Below are positions 34,561 through 44,054 of a stretch of DNA of 64,000 nucleotides, one piece after another (positions within the stretch are counted from its first letter, which is position 1; each line of letters begins with the position of its first letter). The stretch lies in contig NZ_BJNW01000002.1 of assembly GCF_006539885.1 (NCBI RefSeq), positions 1 to 64,000 of the forward strand. Reading direction: 5' to 3'. The notes beneath the pieces were generated by a model that worked only from the letters and a program-made list of their open reading frames with translations, made no database searches and was not told the DNA's origin. The translations under genes were made by a program, and so were the position numbers. The DNA is from Kocuria varians (GTDB taxonomy: Bacteria; Actinomycetota; Actinomycetes; Actinomycetales; Micrococcaceae).

Positions 34561-35223
34561 TCAGGCGAGGCCGTCGATGGCCTCCGCGATGGGGGTGTCA
34601 CCGTCCGCGAACTCGATGAACTTCCCGATGGTGCCCTCGGGGTCCGTGAGGACGCGGGCGGCCACGAGGGCCACGTTGCCGCGGGAGGTGTTGCGGTTGC
34701 CGTCCCCGCTCGCACGGCCCAGGGTGATCTTGCCGGAGGCGTCGTCGCTGGTGAGCACGCCCGGGCCGAGGATGGTCCAGTTCAGGGAGCTGGCGCGCAG
34801 GTGGTCGTCCGCGTCCGCCTTGGACTGGGCGTAGGCGTAGAAGTCGTCGTCCTCCGGGACACCGTGGTCCTGGCCAGCGCCCATGTAGGACACCATCACG
34901 TAGTGCTTGACGCCCGCGGCCTCCGCGGCGTCCATGGAGCGGATGGCGGCGTCGCGGTCCACGGCGTAGGTGCGCTCGGCGGACCCCCCGCCGGCACCGG
35001 CGGACCACACGACGGCGTCCTGCCCGGAGAACAGCTCGGTCAGAGCGGCCACGTCCATCTGCTGGACGTCCGCGACCACGGGCTTGGCGCCGGTGTCCTC
35101 GATGTCCTGGCTCTGCTCCTCCTTGCGGATCACGGAGTTGACGGTCTCGCCCTGGCTGGAGAGCAGTCGGTTCAGCTGCAGCGCCACCTTGCCGTGGCCG
35201 CCGATGATCGTGATCTCAGACAT
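34561..35223 (-). CDS. NAD(P)-binding SDR/NmrA-like oxidoreductase
   Basis: 220 aa atypical short-chain dehydrogenase. Dinucleotide-binding motif IIGGHGKVALQLNRLL at the N-terminus (GxxGKVA), VWSAGAGGG, and YVMVSYMGAG in place of a canonical YxxxK triad; a YAQSKADAD segment offers Tyr and Lys. ATG 35223. Related proteins act in redox stress or sugar-nucleotide epimerization, but substrate is unknown. The TetR gene lies 100 bp upstream, same strand, so likely controls it. Confidence 0.85.
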   Translation of the reverse strand: MSEITIIGGHGKVALQLNRLLSSQGETVNSVIRKEEQSQDIEDTGAKPVVADVQQMDVAALTELFSGQDAVVWSAGAGGGSAERTYAVDRDAAIRSMDAAEAAGVKHYVMVSYMGAGQDHGVPEDDDFYAYAQSKADADDHLRASSLNWTILGPGVLTSDDASGKITLGRASGDGNRNTSRGNVALVAARVLTDPEGTIGKFIEFADGDTPIAEAIDGLA

Positions 35224-35322
35224 TGCTGGTCCTTCCTGTCGCGACGATGCGCCGGTGAACGGTGCGTCTCGGATCCGGTACAGCGCCCTGCCGCGCCGGA
35301 TTATTCCGACGACGCCGGCACG

Positions 35323-35901
35323 TCACCAGCCCGGCGTCGGGGCCGTGAGGCCCTCGGCCAGCTCCCGCAGCAGGCACCGCAGGTCCACGTCCGGCCGCAG
35401 CCGCAGCGCGTCCGCGATCATCCCGACCAGCCCGTGGGCCACGAACCGGTCCCGCGGCCCGTCCGCGCTGCCCGAGGGGTCCCCCACCGGCTCCGCGCGG
35501 CGCCGCCGCTCCTGGTGCAGCTCGCTCACGGCGTGGTCCACCACGGCGTCCCGGGCGGCGGCGCTCGCGGGAGCGGAGAGCACGCTGCGGTAGTACTGCC
35601 GGTGGTGCGTCATGTGGGCGACGATCGGGACGAGAACGGTGTGCCATGCACTGTCCTCCGGTGCGGAGCCGGAACCGGCAGGAGCCGCGGGACCGGGCAC
35701 GGGCACCGCGTCGCGCAGCAGCCACTGCGTGGCGCTGCGCATCACCTCGTCCCGCGAGCCGAAGTTCTCGTAGACGGCCTTGCGGCTCACGCCGGCGGCC
35801 GTGGCGATCTCGGTCATGCCCATGGCGGGCCCACCGCGCGATGCCAGTGCCACCGCGGCCTCGACCACCGCTGCGCGGGTCCGTTCGATCCGCCGGTCCA
35901 T
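35323..35901 (-). CDS. TetR-family regulator
   Basis: 192 aa. N-terminal HTH: TRAAVVEAAVALASRGGPAMGMTEIATAAGVSRKAVYENFGSRDEVMR region (residues 8-55) is typical. The C-terminal ligand domain is helical with an Arg-rich patch (ERRRRAEP). ATG 35901 has GGAGG four bases upstream. Directly precedes the SDR gene on the same strand. Autoregulation probable but no operator was identified with confidence. Confidence 0.9.
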   Translation of the reverse strand: MDRRIERTRAAVVEAAVALASRGGPAMGMTEIATAAGVSRKAVYENFGSRDEVMRSATQWLLRDAVPVPGPAAPAGSGSAPEDSAWHTVLVPIVAHMTHHRQYYRSVLSAPASAAARDAVVDHAVSELHQERRRRAEPVGDPSGSADGPRDRFVAHGLVGMIADALRLRPDVDLRCLLRELAEGLTAPTPGW

Positions 35902-35999
35902 GCGTCCTCCCGTGACGAGGCCTGAATTCTTGACCCCGCCATTCAACGCGTCCCGCGCGAGCGCCGCGACAGCCTAAAGGGTGAGATCGCGGCGGCGGT

Positions 36000-37172
36000 T
36001 CACCCCTCGCGGGCGGGTGCCGCCGCCACGAGGAAGACCTGTCCGGAGCCCTCGACCGTCACGGTGGTGGGGCCGTCCAGGCAGATCAGGGACTCGCCCG
36101 CGGCGGCCCGGAGCCCGCCCGGGGCCACCGTGACCTCGCCCTCCGTCACGAGCACCATGCACGTGCCCGCGAGCTCCCGGCGCACCGGAGCGCCGGGGGC
36201 CACCCGCGCGGCGGTGAGCGTGACGGCGGGGTCCCACAGGGGGTAGTGGACCACGCCGTCGGACTCGGGCCGGGGTTCGAACACCTCCACCGGCTCGGCG
36301 GTCCGGGACATGATCCGCAGCAGCTCGGGCACGTCCACGTGCTTGGGCGTGAGGCCCGCGCGCAGCACGTTGTCCGAGCAGGCCATGATCTCCACCGCCG
36401 TGCCGCTGAGGTACGCGTGCACCTGCTGCGCGGGGGTGAACAGCGCCTGTCCGGGATCCAGGTGCACCACGTTCATGCACAGCGCTACGAGCAGACCGCG
36501 GTCGCCGGGGTAATGGTGGGAGAGCAGGCTGGTGAGGGCGGCGGCGCGCTGCACGGGGTCCCCGTGCGGGGACAGTTCCCGGGGGACGCCCTCCGCGTCC
36601 GCCAGCCGCGCGGCGGCGGTGACGGTCGCGCGGACGGCCGCCGCGGCGTCGTCGTCGGGCAGCTCGAGGGCGTGCTGCACGGGACAGTCGGCGGCCGCCG
36701 CCTCCGCGAGCCACGGCAGCTGAAGCCGCTCGGCCAGCCGGGCGAGGTCCCTGCGCTGCCGCTGCCCCACGAGCAGCCACATCTCGGAGAGGGCGACGAC
36801 GGTCTCGGGCTTGGCGCGCTCGTCCTTGTAGTTGCGGCGCGGCGAGTCCAGCGGCACCCCCGCGCGGTCCTCCCGCGCGTACCCCTCGCGCGCCTGCTCG
36901 GTGGAGGGGTGGACCTGGATGGACAGCGGCGCGGCGATGGCCAGGATCTTCAGCAGGAAGGGAAGGTGCGGGGCCACCTCGTGCAGCCCGCGGGAGGAGC
37001 CGCCCACTTCCACGTGGGACGGTGCGCTCGGGTGGGCCCCCATCCACAGCTCCGCCTCGGGATCGGAGGTGGGGGTGGAGCGCCCCTGCATGGTCGCGAG
37101 CACCGAGCAGGAGCCCCACGCGTAGTGCTGGATCGGATTGCTCATCCTCAGGAACTCGGCCATGTCGCACAT
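36000..37172 (-). CDS. manA: Mannose-6-phosphate isomerase, class I
   Basis: 390 aa. Zinc-site residues of type I PMI: QVHPS (Gln and His near 100), Glu in NYKDERAKPE (near 130) and His in FTPAQQVHAYLSG. Arg in DNVLRAGLTPKHVD completes the active site. Interconverts fructose-6-P and mannose-6-P. First ATG 37172, second ATG 37163. Diverges from manB (37281), so mannose-phosphate metabolism genes are back to back. Confidence 0.95.
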   Translation of the reverse strand: MCDMAEFLRMSNPIQHYAWGSCSVLATMQGRSTPTSDPEAELWMGAHPSAPSHVEVGGSSRGLHEVAPHLPFLLKILAIAAPLSIQVHPSTEQAREGYAREDRAGVPLDSPRRNYKDERAKPETVVALSEMWLLVGQRQRRDLARLAERLQLPWLAEAAAADCPVQHALELPDDDAAAAVRATVTAAARLADAEGVPRELSPHGDPVQRAAALTSLLSHHYPGDRGLLVALCMNVVHLDPGQALFTPAQQVHAYLSGTAVEIMACSDNVLRAGLTPKHVDVPELLRIMSRTAEPVEVFEPRPESDGVVHYPLWDPAVTLTAARVAPGAPVRRELAGTCMVLVTEGEVTVAPGGLRAAAGESLICLDGPTTVTVEGSGQVFLVAAAPAREG

Positions 37173-37267
37173 GTAACCACAGCACCCCGGGAAAACCCGG
37201 GCGCCCCGGCGGCACCGGGGCCCAAGTGGGGACGCCCCACCTGGGCGGTTCCAGGGAGCGCCTCCCG

Positions 37268-37281
37268 TAGAATCCGAACGG
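37268..37281 (+). promoter_or_regulatory. manB: -10 element for leaderless manB
   Basis: TAGAAT (37268-37273) ends 7 bases before the GTG at 37281, so transcription should start at the start codon itself. No -35 or ribosome binding site is visible. Confidence 0.55.
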
Positions 37282-38690
37282 TGACCACAGATCTTTCATC
37301 ATCATTCAAGGCATACGACGTCCGCGGGATCGTGGGCGAGAGCATCACGACCGAGAGCGTGCGCGCCACGGGCGCGGCGTTCGTGGACATCCTGGGCCTG
37401 ACGGGCTCGGGCGTGGTGGTCGGCGGGGACATGCGCCCCTCGTCCCCCGAGTTCGTGGCGGCCTTCGCCGAGGGTGCCACGCGGCGCGGCGCGGACGTCA
37501 CCGTGATCGGGAACATCTCCACGGACGAGCTGTACTTCGCGTGCGGCGTCCTGGACTGCGCGGGGGCCACCTTCACGGCCAGCCACAACCCCGCCGAGTA
37601 CAACGGCATCAAGATGGCCAAGGCCGGTGCCGTCCCGGTCTCCTCGGACACCGGGCTCTACGAGATCCGTGACACCGCCCAGGGCTACCTGGACGCCGGC
37701 GAGATCCCCGCGGCGGACCGACAGGGCACCGTGTCCGAGAAGGACGTGCTCGGCGACTACGCCCGCTACCTGCGCTCCCTCGTGGACCTCTCCGGAATCC
37801 GTCACCTGAAGGTCGTGGTGGACGCCGGCAACGGCATGGCCGGCCTGACCACCCCCGCGGTGCTCGGCAACACCCTGCTGGAGGCGCTGCCCCTGGAGAT
37901 CGAGCCCCTGTACTTCGAGCTGGACGGCACGTTCCCCAACCACCCGGCCAACCCGCTCGAGCCGGCCAACCTGGTGGACCTGCAGACCGCCGTCCGCGAG
38001 CACGGCGCGGATATCGGCCTCGCGTTCGACGGGGACGCGGACCGCTGCTTCGTGGTGGACCAGAACGGCGACCCGGTCTCGCCCTCCGCCGTGGCGGCCA
38101 TCGTCGCGGAGCGCGAGATCGCCCGCGCCCAGGCCTCCGGCGAGGAGCACCCCGTGGTGATCCACAACCTCATCACCTCCAGGGCGGTGCCCGAGCTGAT
38201 CGAGGCCAACGGCGGGCGTGCCGTGCGCACCCGCGTGGGCCACTCCTTCATCAAGGCCGTCATGGCCTCCGAGCACGCCGTCTTCGGGGGCGAGCACTCG
38301 GCGCACTACTACTTCAAGGACTTCTTCAACGCGGACACCGGGATGCTCGCCGCCATGCACGTGCTGGCCGCCCTGGGCGAGCAGGAGAAGCCCCTGAGCG
38401 AGCTGATGGACCGCTACGACCCGTACGTGGCCTCCGGGGAGATCAACTCGCAGATCGAGGACAAGGCCGCCGCCGTGGACCGCGTCCGCGCGCACTTCGC
38501 CGCCACGGACCCGGCCGTCACGGTCGAGGACATGGACGGCACCACGTTCACCCACCCGCAGCAGGGCTGGTGGTTCAACCTGCGCCCGTCCAACACCGAG
38601 CCGTTCCTGCGCCTGAACGTCGAGGCCCCGGACGCCGCCGCCATGGAGGCCGTGCGGAACACCGTCCTGGGCCTCGTGCGCGAGGGCTGA
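37281..38690 (+). CDS. manB: Phosphomannomutase/phosphoglucomutase
   Basis: 469 aa alpha-D-phosphohexomutase. Phosphoserine loop TASHNPAEYNGIK, metal loop DGDADRCF, sugar-binding loop GEHSAHYYF and phosphate-binding RPSNTEPFLRLNVE are all intact. Converts mannose-6-P/mannose-1-P (and often glucose). GTG 37281 is probably leaderless. Followed by a strong bidirectional terminator against hmp. Confidence 0.96.
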   Translation: MTTDLSSSFKAYDVRGIVGESITTESVRATGAAFVDILGLTGSGVVVGGDMRPSSPEFVAAFAEGATRRGADVTVIGNISTDELYFACGVLDCAGATFTASHNPAEYNGIKMAKAGAVPVSSDTGLYEIRDTAQGYLDAGEIPAADRQGTVSEKDVLGDYARYLRSLVDLSGIRHLKVVVDAGNGMAGLTTPAVLGNTLLEALPLEIEPLYFELDGTFPNHPANPLEPANLVDLQTAVREHGADIGLAFDGDADRCFVVDQNGDPVSPSAVAAIVAEREIARAQASGEEHPVVIHNLITSRAVPELIEANGGRAVRTRVGHSFIKAVMASEHAVFGGEHSAHYYFKDFFNADTGMLAAMHVLAALGEQEKPLSELMDRYDPYVASGEINSQIEDKAAAVDRVRAHFAATDPAVTVEDMDGTTFTHPQQGWWFNLRPSNTEPFLRLNVEAPDAAAMEAVRNTVLGLVREG

Positions 38691-38719
38691 GCCCCGTTCC
38701 AGAGAGACCCAGCGGGTAC

Positions 38720-38759
38720 GACGACGCCGCGCAACCGGTTCCGGTTGCGCGGCGTCGTC
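38720..38759. terminator. Bidirectional terminator manB/hmp
   Basis: 19-bp perfect stem (38720-38738 with 38741-38759) and a minimal TT loop. Outer arm reads GACGACGCC/GGCGTCGTC, shared with the hairpin at 44842-44876. Confidence 0.85.
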
Positions 38760-38782
38760 CTGTGCGGCCCGGCGGATGCGGC

Positions 38783-39970
38783 TCAGGCGTCCGCGGTGCG
38801 TGCCTCGTCGTGGAGCATCCACAGGTCCGGGCCGAAGATCTCATAGTGGATCGCACGGCCGGGCATCCCGCCGGCGACGAGCTGGGAGCGCACCGACTGC
38901 ATGAAGGCCAGGGGCCCGCACATGAAGACCTCCGCGCCCTGCGGGATCTCGACCTGGGAGACGTCCATGTGGCCGTCGAAGTCGCCCTCGCCCGGGACAC
39001 CGAGCCACGAGACGAGCCGGGCGTTCGGGAGCTTCGAGACGTAGTCCCGCACGATCTCCCGCCCCGGCCAGGCGGCCTCGGAGCGGTCCGCGTGGAGCAC
39101 GAGCACCTCGCGCTCGGGGTCCTCGCGCACGAGCTGGTCCAGGAACGCGATCACGGGCGTGATGCCGATGCCTGCGGAGACGAGCACGAGCGGGCCGTGG
39201 AACTGCGGGTCCAGGGTGACGTCCCCGTACGGGTTGGAGATCTCCAGGACGTCTCCCACGGCAATGTCCCGGTGCAGGATGGGCGTGACCTCGCCCTGGG
39301 GATCCTCGCGCACCACGATCCGGCGGTGGCCGGGATCGCTCGGCACGAGCGTGAACTGGCGCGGCTGGCGCAGTCCGTCCTCCACCACCACCTGGATGGA
39401 GACGTACTGCCCCGCCACGGACGGGGTCATGGGGGTCTCGTCCGCCGGTTCGAACTCGAAGGCGAGAACACCCTCTGCGACCTGCTCCTTGGAGATCAGG
39501 CGGAAGGGCGCGAACATGACGTCGTTGGCCTGCTGCGCGTAGAGCCCCTTCTCGATCTTGATGAGGGCGTCCGCCATGAGCCAGTAGACCTCGTCCCATG
39601 CCGCCACGACCTCGGGGGTGGCGGCGTCCCCCAGGTCCGCGGCGATCGCACCGAACAGGTGCTCGTGCACCGTGGGGTACTCGTCCGGCAGCAGCCCCAG
39701 GGACGTGTGCTTGTGGGCCACGCGGGAGAGCACCTCGTCCGGGTACGAGTCCGGGTGGTTGAGCAGGTGGGAGGCGAACATCGCGATGGAGCCGGCCAGG
39801 GCCTGCGGCTGCGTCCCGTTCTTCTGGTTCGCACGGCTGAACATGCCGTCCAGGAGGTCCGGGCGGGCCTCGAACATGGACCGGTAGAACACCGGGGTGA
39901 TGTCGGGGATGCGCTCGGCAATGGTGCCGATGGTCGCTTCGATGACCGGGCGTGACTTCTCGGACAGCAT
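38783..39970 (-). CDS. hmp: Flavohemoprotein, nitric oxide dioxygenase
   Basis: 395 aa. Globin domain residues 1-140 (proximal His in VAHKHTSLGL, distal region with Tyr in VFYRSMFE), FAD domain (RQFTLVPSD) and NAD domain (VSAGIGITPVIAFL, FMCGPLAFM). Converts NO and O2 to nitrate using NADPH. ATG 39970. The upstream NsrR gene and palindrome at 40009-40025 give NO-responsive control. Confidence 0.95.
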   Translation of the reverse strand: MLSEKSRPVIEATIGTIAERIPDITPVFYRSMFEARPDLLDGMFSRANQKNGTQPQALAGSIAMFASHLLNHPDSYPDEVLSRVAHKHTSLGLLPDEYPTVHEHLFGAIAADLGDAATPEVVAAWDEVYWLMADALIKIEKGLYAQQANDVMFAPFRLISKEQVAEGVLAFEFEPADETPMTPSVAGQYVSIQVVVEDGLRQPRQFTLVPSDPGHRRIVVREDPQGEVTPILHRDIAVGDVLEISNPYGDVTLDPQFHGPLVLVSAGIGITPVIAFLDQLVREDPEREVLVLHADRSEAAWPGREIVRDYVSKLPNARLVSWLGVPGEGDFDGHMDVSQVEIPQGAEVFMCGPLAFMQSVRSQLVAGGMPGRAIHYEIFGPDLWMLHDEARTADA

Positions 39971-40004
39971 GGTGGCTTCCTCTCGTCGAGACGTGACGGA
40001 AGCC

Positions 40005-40025
40005 AATCTAGCATTCGGAATGCTA
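40005..40025 (-). promoter_or_regulatory. NsrR operator overlapping the hmp promoter
   Basis: Perfect palindrome TAGCATTC-G-GAATGCTA (40009-40025) in the 56-bp gap between nsrR and hmp. A minus-strand -10 TAGATT (40005-40010) overlaps it, so a bound repressor would block hmp. Arm layout resembles known NsrR sites. Confidence 0.7.
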
Positions 40026-40026
40026 C

Positions 40027-40512
40027 TTAAATAGCGAAAGGCGACGTTCCCGAACCCGGCCCCTGCGTGGGGGGACGCAGCCCGAGCTGCACGGCGATCG
40101 GTCCCACCTGGCGCGGGTTCACGAGTTCGGCGATGCTCACCGTGTCCAGCTCGCGGTAGAAGGCCTCGCGGGCGTTCGCGAGCGCCCTGCGCAGCCGGCA
40201 CCCGTGGTTCAGGGGGCACGCCGCCTCGTCCGCCTCACACTCCACGATGGCGGTGTCCGCCTCCAGCACGCGCAGCACCTGCCCCACCCGTGCCTCGCGC
40301 CCCTCCTCCGTGAGCATCACGCCGCCGGAGCGCCCGCGCTGCGAGCACAGCAGGCCCATGCTCCGCAACCTCGCCACCGTCTTCGCCACGTGGTTGTACG
40401 GGGCGCCCACCCCGTCCGCGATGCGCTGGGTGGACAGCATCGTCTCCGGGTCCAGGCCGCCCATGAGCAGCAGCACCCGCAGCGCGATGTCCGAAAAAGC
40501 CGTCAGCCGCAC
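40027..40512 (-). CDS. nsrR: Rrf2-family NO-sensing repressor
   Basis: 161 aa. Rrf2 winged helix (residues 1-70, YNHVAKTVARLRSMGLL recognition helix) followed by the Fe-S loop CEADEAACPLNHGC, with three Cys as in NsrR. GTG 40512. Located directly before hmp. The Fe-S cluster reacts with NO and the repressor leaves the operator (family knowledge). Confidence 0.92.
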   Translation of the reverse strand: MRLTAFSDIALRVLLLMGGLDPETMLSTQRIADGVGAPYNHVAKTVARLRSMGLLCSQRGRSGGVMLTEEGREARVGQVLRVLEADTAIVECEADEAACPLNHGCRLRRALANAREAFYRELDTVSIAELVNPRQVGPIAVQLGLRPPTQGPGSGTSPFAI

Positions 40513-40555
40513 AGTCGTCCCTTCATGACGGGCCGCCCTCTTCCACGGATGGCGA

Positions 40556-40584
40556 CGCCGCGCGGCCTGTTTGGCCGCGCGGCG
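40556..40584 (-). terminator. Terminator after pckG
   Basis: Perfect 12-bp stem CGCCGCGCGGCC/GGCCGCGCGGCG (40556-40567, 40573-40584) with a TGTTT loop, 58 bp past the pckG stop. Confidence 0.7.
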
Positions 40585-40641
40585 CGATCATACCGGTGAC
40601 GACTCCGTGCTCCGTAACGGACCGGGCCGCCGGCCGTGGAC

Positions 40642-42513
40642 TCAGCCGTTGCGCAGACGCTCCTCGAGGCCGGCGCGCTGCTCGAGGATGACCTCCGGGA
40701 CGTCCTTGAGGCGGGCGAACCACTCGTCGATCCCGGGCAGCTCGTGGAGCCACTCGTCCGCGTCCACCTTCAGGGCGGCGTCGAGCTCCTCGTCCGAGAT
40801 CTCCAGACCCGTGAGGTCCAGGTCCTCCTTGCTCGGAAGGATGCCCACCGGGGTCTCGTGGCCGCCCGCGGTGCCCTTGAGGCGCTCCACGATCCACTTG
40901 ACCACGCGCGAGTTCTCACCGAAACCGGGCCACGCGAAGCCGCCGTCCGGCGTACGCCGGAACCAGTTCACGTAGTAGATCCGCGGCATGTTCTCCTCGC
41001 CCATGCGGGCGCCGGTGTCCAGCCAGTGCTCCAGGTAGTCGTTCGCGTTGTAGCCGATGAACGGGAGCATGGCCATGGGGTCGCGGCGCACCACGCCCAC
41101 CGCGCCCTTGGCGGCGGCGGTGGTCTCCGAGGAGAGCGTGGCGCCCTGGAAGACACCGTGCTCCCAGCCGAAGGACTCGGAGACCAGCGGGACCGTGGTC
41201 TTGCGGCGGCCGCCGAAGATGATGGCCGACAGCGGCACGCCCTCGGGGTCGTCGTACTCCGGCGCGAGGATCTCCACCTGCTTGATGGGGGTGCAGAAGC
41301 GCGAGTTCGGGTGCGCGGCAGGACGCCCGGACTCCGGGGTCCAGTCGTTGCCCTTCCAGTCCGTGAGGTGCTCGGGGACCTCGTCGGTCATACCCTCCCA
41401 CCACACGCCGCCGTCGTCGGTCAGCGCCACGTTCGTGAAGATCGTGTTGCCGCGGGCGATCGCATGCATCGCGTTCGGGTTGGTGGACCAGCCGGTGCCG
41501 GGAGCCACACCGAACAGGCCGGCCTCCGGGTTGACCACGCGCGGGGTGTGGTCCTTGCCGAAACGGATCCAGGCGATGTCGTCCCCGACCATCTCGGCCT
41601 TCCAACCGGGCACGGTGGGTTCGAGCATCGCGAAGTTGGTCTTGCCGCACGCGGAGGGGAACGCCGCGGCGATGAAGCGGGAGTCGCCCTCCGGGTCCGT
41701 GACCTTGAGGATCAGCATGTGCTCGGCCAGCCAGCCCTCGTCGTGGGCGATCGCGGAGGCGATGCGCAGCGCGTAGCACTTCTTGCCCAGCAGGGCGTTG
41801 CCGCCGTAGCCGGAGCCGAAGGACCAGATAGCGCGGTCCTCGGGGAACTGGACGATGTACTTGGCCGGGTTGCACGGCCAGGGGACGTCCTCCTCGCCCG
41901 GCTGCAGCGGGGCGCCCAGGGAGTGCACGCACTCCACGAACGGTGCCTGGTCCCGAGACATCTTCTCGAGCACCGGCGTGCCGATGGTCGCCATGATGCG
42001 CATGGAGCACACCACGTACGGGGAGTCGGTGATCTCCACGCCGTACTGGGGCTTCGTGGCGTCCAGGGAGCCCATCACGAACGGGATGACGTACATGGTG
42101 CGACCGCGCATGGCCCCGGAGAAGCGCTTCTCGAGCGTCTCCTTCATGACCCGCGGGTCCTCCCAGTTGTTCGTGGGGCCCGCGCCCTTCTCCGTCTTGG
42201 TGCAGATGAAGGTGCGCTCCTCAACGCGGGCGACGTCCTCGGGGTTCGAGAACGCGGCGAAGGAGTTGGGGAACTTGTCCTCGGAGAGCCGCACGAGAGT
42301 GCCCGCCTCGACCATCTGGTCCGTCAGCTGCGTCCACTCCGCCTCCGAGCCGTCCGTCCAGTGGATGCGGTCCGGCGTGGCCAGCTCGGCGATCTCACGC
42401 ACCCAGTCCGTCAGTGCGCGGTAGTCCGTGGGGGGATTCTCGAGCGTCTCCTGGACCTCTGGGGCCAGTTCGCGGGTGCCGGTGGTTGCCGTGGTGTTGT
42501 CAGCCATTGACAT
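40642..42513 (-). CDS. pckG: Phosphoenolpyruvate carboxykinase (GTP)
   Basis: 623 aa, GTP-type. P-loop [12 protein letters not shown] holds the family-specific reactive Cys; other landmarks are [19 protein letters not shown] and the C-terminal [23 protein letters not shown]. Turns oxaloacetate into PEP for gluconeogenesis. ATG 42513 (MSMADN) with GAGGAG upstream; ATG 42507 is equally spaced. Single gene, upstream gap 42514-42779 carries its promoter and that of tRNA-Arg. Confidence 0.97.
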   Translation of the reverse strand: MSMADNTTATTGTRELAPEVQETLENPPTDYRALTDWVREIAELATPDRIHWTDGSEAEWTQLTDQMVEAGTLVRLSEDKFPNSFAAFSNPEDVARVEERTFICTKTEKGAGPTNNWEDPRVMKETLEKRFSGAMRGRTMYVIPFVMGSLDATKPQYGVEITDSPYVVCSMRIMATIGTPVLEKMSRDQAPFVECVHSLGAPLQPGEEDVPWPCNPAKYIVQFPEDRAIWSFGSGYGGNALLGKKCYALRIASAIAHDEGWLAEHMLILKVTDPEGDSRFIAAAFPSACGKTNFAMLEPTVPGWKAEMVGDDIAWIRFGKDHTPRVVNPEAGLFGVAPGTGWSTNPNAMHAIARGNTIFTNVALTDDGGVWWEGMTDEVPEHLTDWKGNDWTPESGRPAAHPNSRFCTPIKQVEILAPEYDDPEGVPLSAIIFGGRRKTTVPLVSESFGWEHGVFQGATLSSETTAAAKGAVGVVRRDPMAMLPFIGYNANDYLEHWLDTGARMGEENMPRIYYVNWFRRTPDGGFAWPGFGENSRVVKWIVERLKGTAGGHETPVGILPSKEDLDLTGLEISDEELDAALKVDADEWLHELPGIDEWFARLKDVPEVILEQRAGLEERLRNG

Positions 42514-42713
42514 GTCTCCTCATTGAGGCCGTCGTGCGTTCCGCGCCCCTGCGGATCCGGATGTCGCTCGGGTGGCTCACCACGTCGCCGTGGGAGGGTT
42601 CCAGGACACCAGGACCGCCAGGGTTGCGCGTGGGTGTGCGGGCAGTCTATCGCGGCGGACCCCGCGGGCCCGAGAGTTACACCACACCGGCAAACCGTGC
42701 CGCGGCAGAGGAT

Positions 42714-42742
42714 TTGTCGCCGGGGGAACGCGGGTGTAAGTT
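42714..42742 (+). promoter_or_regulatory. Promoter for tRNA-Arg
   Basis: -35 TTGTCG (42714-42719), 17-base spacer, -10 TAAGTT (42737-42742); start near 42749, 31 bases before the tRNA. Confidence 0.55.
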
Positions 42743-42779
42743 GTTACCCGTTGCAACGGCCACGGTCGCTGCAGCAAGG

Positions 42780-42852
42780 GCGCCTGTAGCTCAACGGATA
42801 GAGCATCTGACTACGGATCAGAAGGTTGTAGGTTCGAATCCTATCGGGCGCA
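42780..42852 (+). tRNA. tRNA-Arg (anticodon ACG)
   Basis: 73 nt. Acceptor GCGCCTG pairs with CGGGCGC (one G-T pair); T-loop GGTTCGAATCC; anticodon loop CTACGGA gives ACG. 3' CCA is not encoded (discriminator A then CCG). Confidence 0.97.
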
Positions 42853-42860
42853 CCGCAGAA

Positions 42861-42890
42861 GGGCCCCACATCCAGCTGGATGTGGGGCCC
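42861..42890 (+). terminator. tRNA-Arg terminator
   Basis: Perfect 30-bp palindrome with GGGCCCCAC outer arms, followed by TTTGTCGTT, eight bases after the tRNA. Confidence 0.9.
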
Positions 42891-42937
42891 TTTGTCGTTC
42901 ACCGCGCCGCCGGCGCCACCAGGATCGAGGCCCCACC

Positions 42938-44032
42938 CTGTCTTCCCCCCGCACCGTCCCCGCCCGCAGCATCACCCTCGGGGCCCTCGCCCTGGCACTC
43001 GTGCTGTCCGGGTGCTCCGCACCGGCCGACGGGCCGACGACGCCGCCCGCGGCGAGCGCGCCGCCGTCCGCCACCGCTCCCACCTCCAGCGGGGGCACGG
43101 CGTCGCCGAGCGCCACCGCGTCGCCCAGCCCCGCGGCGTCGTCGGCGCAGGCCACGGATGACGCCGTGCGCAATGCCGCCGACGGCACCGCCCTCGCGGC
43201 CCTGGGCACCCTGCCCGTGAAGGGCAGGGCCCCCAAGACCGGCTACTCGCGGGACGAGTTCGGGCCGCGCTGGGCGGACACGGACCACAACGGCTGCGAC
43301 ACCCGCAACGACGTGCTGCGCCGGGACCTCACGGGCATCACGGTGACCCCCGGCACGCACGGCTGCAAGGTGCGCACCGGGACGCTGCTCAGCCCCTACT
43401 CCGGCGGCACCGTGGACTTCCTCGCGGGCCAGGACACGAGTTCCCAGGTGCAGATCGACCACGTGGTGGCGCTGTCCGACGCGTGGCAGAAGGGCGCCCA
43501 GCAGCTCGACGCCGCCCGGCGCACGGCGCTCGCCAACGACCCCCTGAACCTGCTGGCCGTGGACGGGCCCGCCAACAACCGGAAGTCGGACGGGGACGCC
43601 GCCACCTGGCTGCCGCCGGCCGCCGGCGAGCGCTGCGAGTACGTGGCCACGCAGATCGCCGTGAAGCAGCGCTACGAGCTGTGGGTCACGGACGCCGAGA
43701 AGCAGGCCATGGTGAAGGTCCTGGACACGTGCCCGGAGCAGACCGTTCCCGGGGCCCGCGCGGTCCCCGCTCCGGTGGACGCCCCCGCGGAGAGTGCGGC
43801 GCAGGAACCGGGCGCGCAGGCACCTGCCGAGCAGGCTCCCGCGGCGGGCGGGGCAGGGAACGCCCCCGGCAGCGCCCAGGCCCCGGCCGCGGGGCAGGGC
43901 ACGGACGTCTACTACGCGCGCTGCGCCGAGGCGCGCGCCGCGGGTGCCGCACCCCTGTACGCCGGCTCGCCCGGGTACCGCACCGGCCTGGACGGGGACG
44001 GTGACGGCGCAGCCTGTGAGGCCAAGAACTGA
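42938..44032 (+). CDS. Secreted HNH-nuclease lipoprotein with excalibur domain
   Basis: 364 aa if started at CTG 42938. That codon, preceded by GGATCGAGG at seven bases, is the only one giving a proper signal: Arg residues, a hydrophobic stretch and lipobox LVLSGC (Cys26). No ATG, GTG or TTG is in frame upstream; the first GTG (43001) would delete the signal. A Ser/Pro/Thr linker follows, then the nuclease domain with DHVVALSDAW (His near 174) and LNLLAV...NNRKSD, then a Pro/Ala linker and a C-terminal excalibur motif DLDGDGDGAACE (Ca-binding). Probably a DNA-degrading surface enzyme. Confidence 0.85.
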   Translation: MSSPRTVPARSITLGALALALVLSGCSAPADGPTTPPAASAPPSATAPTSSGGTASPSATASPSPAASSAQATDDAVRNAADGTALAALGTLPVKGRAPKTGYSRDEFGPRWADTDHNGCDTRNDVLRRDLTGITVTPGTHGCKVRTGTLLSPYSGGTVDFLAGQDTSSQVQIDHVVALSDAWQKGAQQLDAARRTALANDPLNLLAVDGPANNRKSDGDAATWLPPAAGERCEYVATQIAVKQRYELWVTDAEKQAMVKVLDTCPEQTVPGARAVPAPVDAPAESAAQEPGAQAPAEQAPAAGGAGNAPGSAQAPAAGQGTDVYYARCAEARAAGAAPLYAGSPGYRTGLDGDGDGAACEAKN

Positions 44033-44054
44033 TCACCGGAGGAGTGGATCACCC

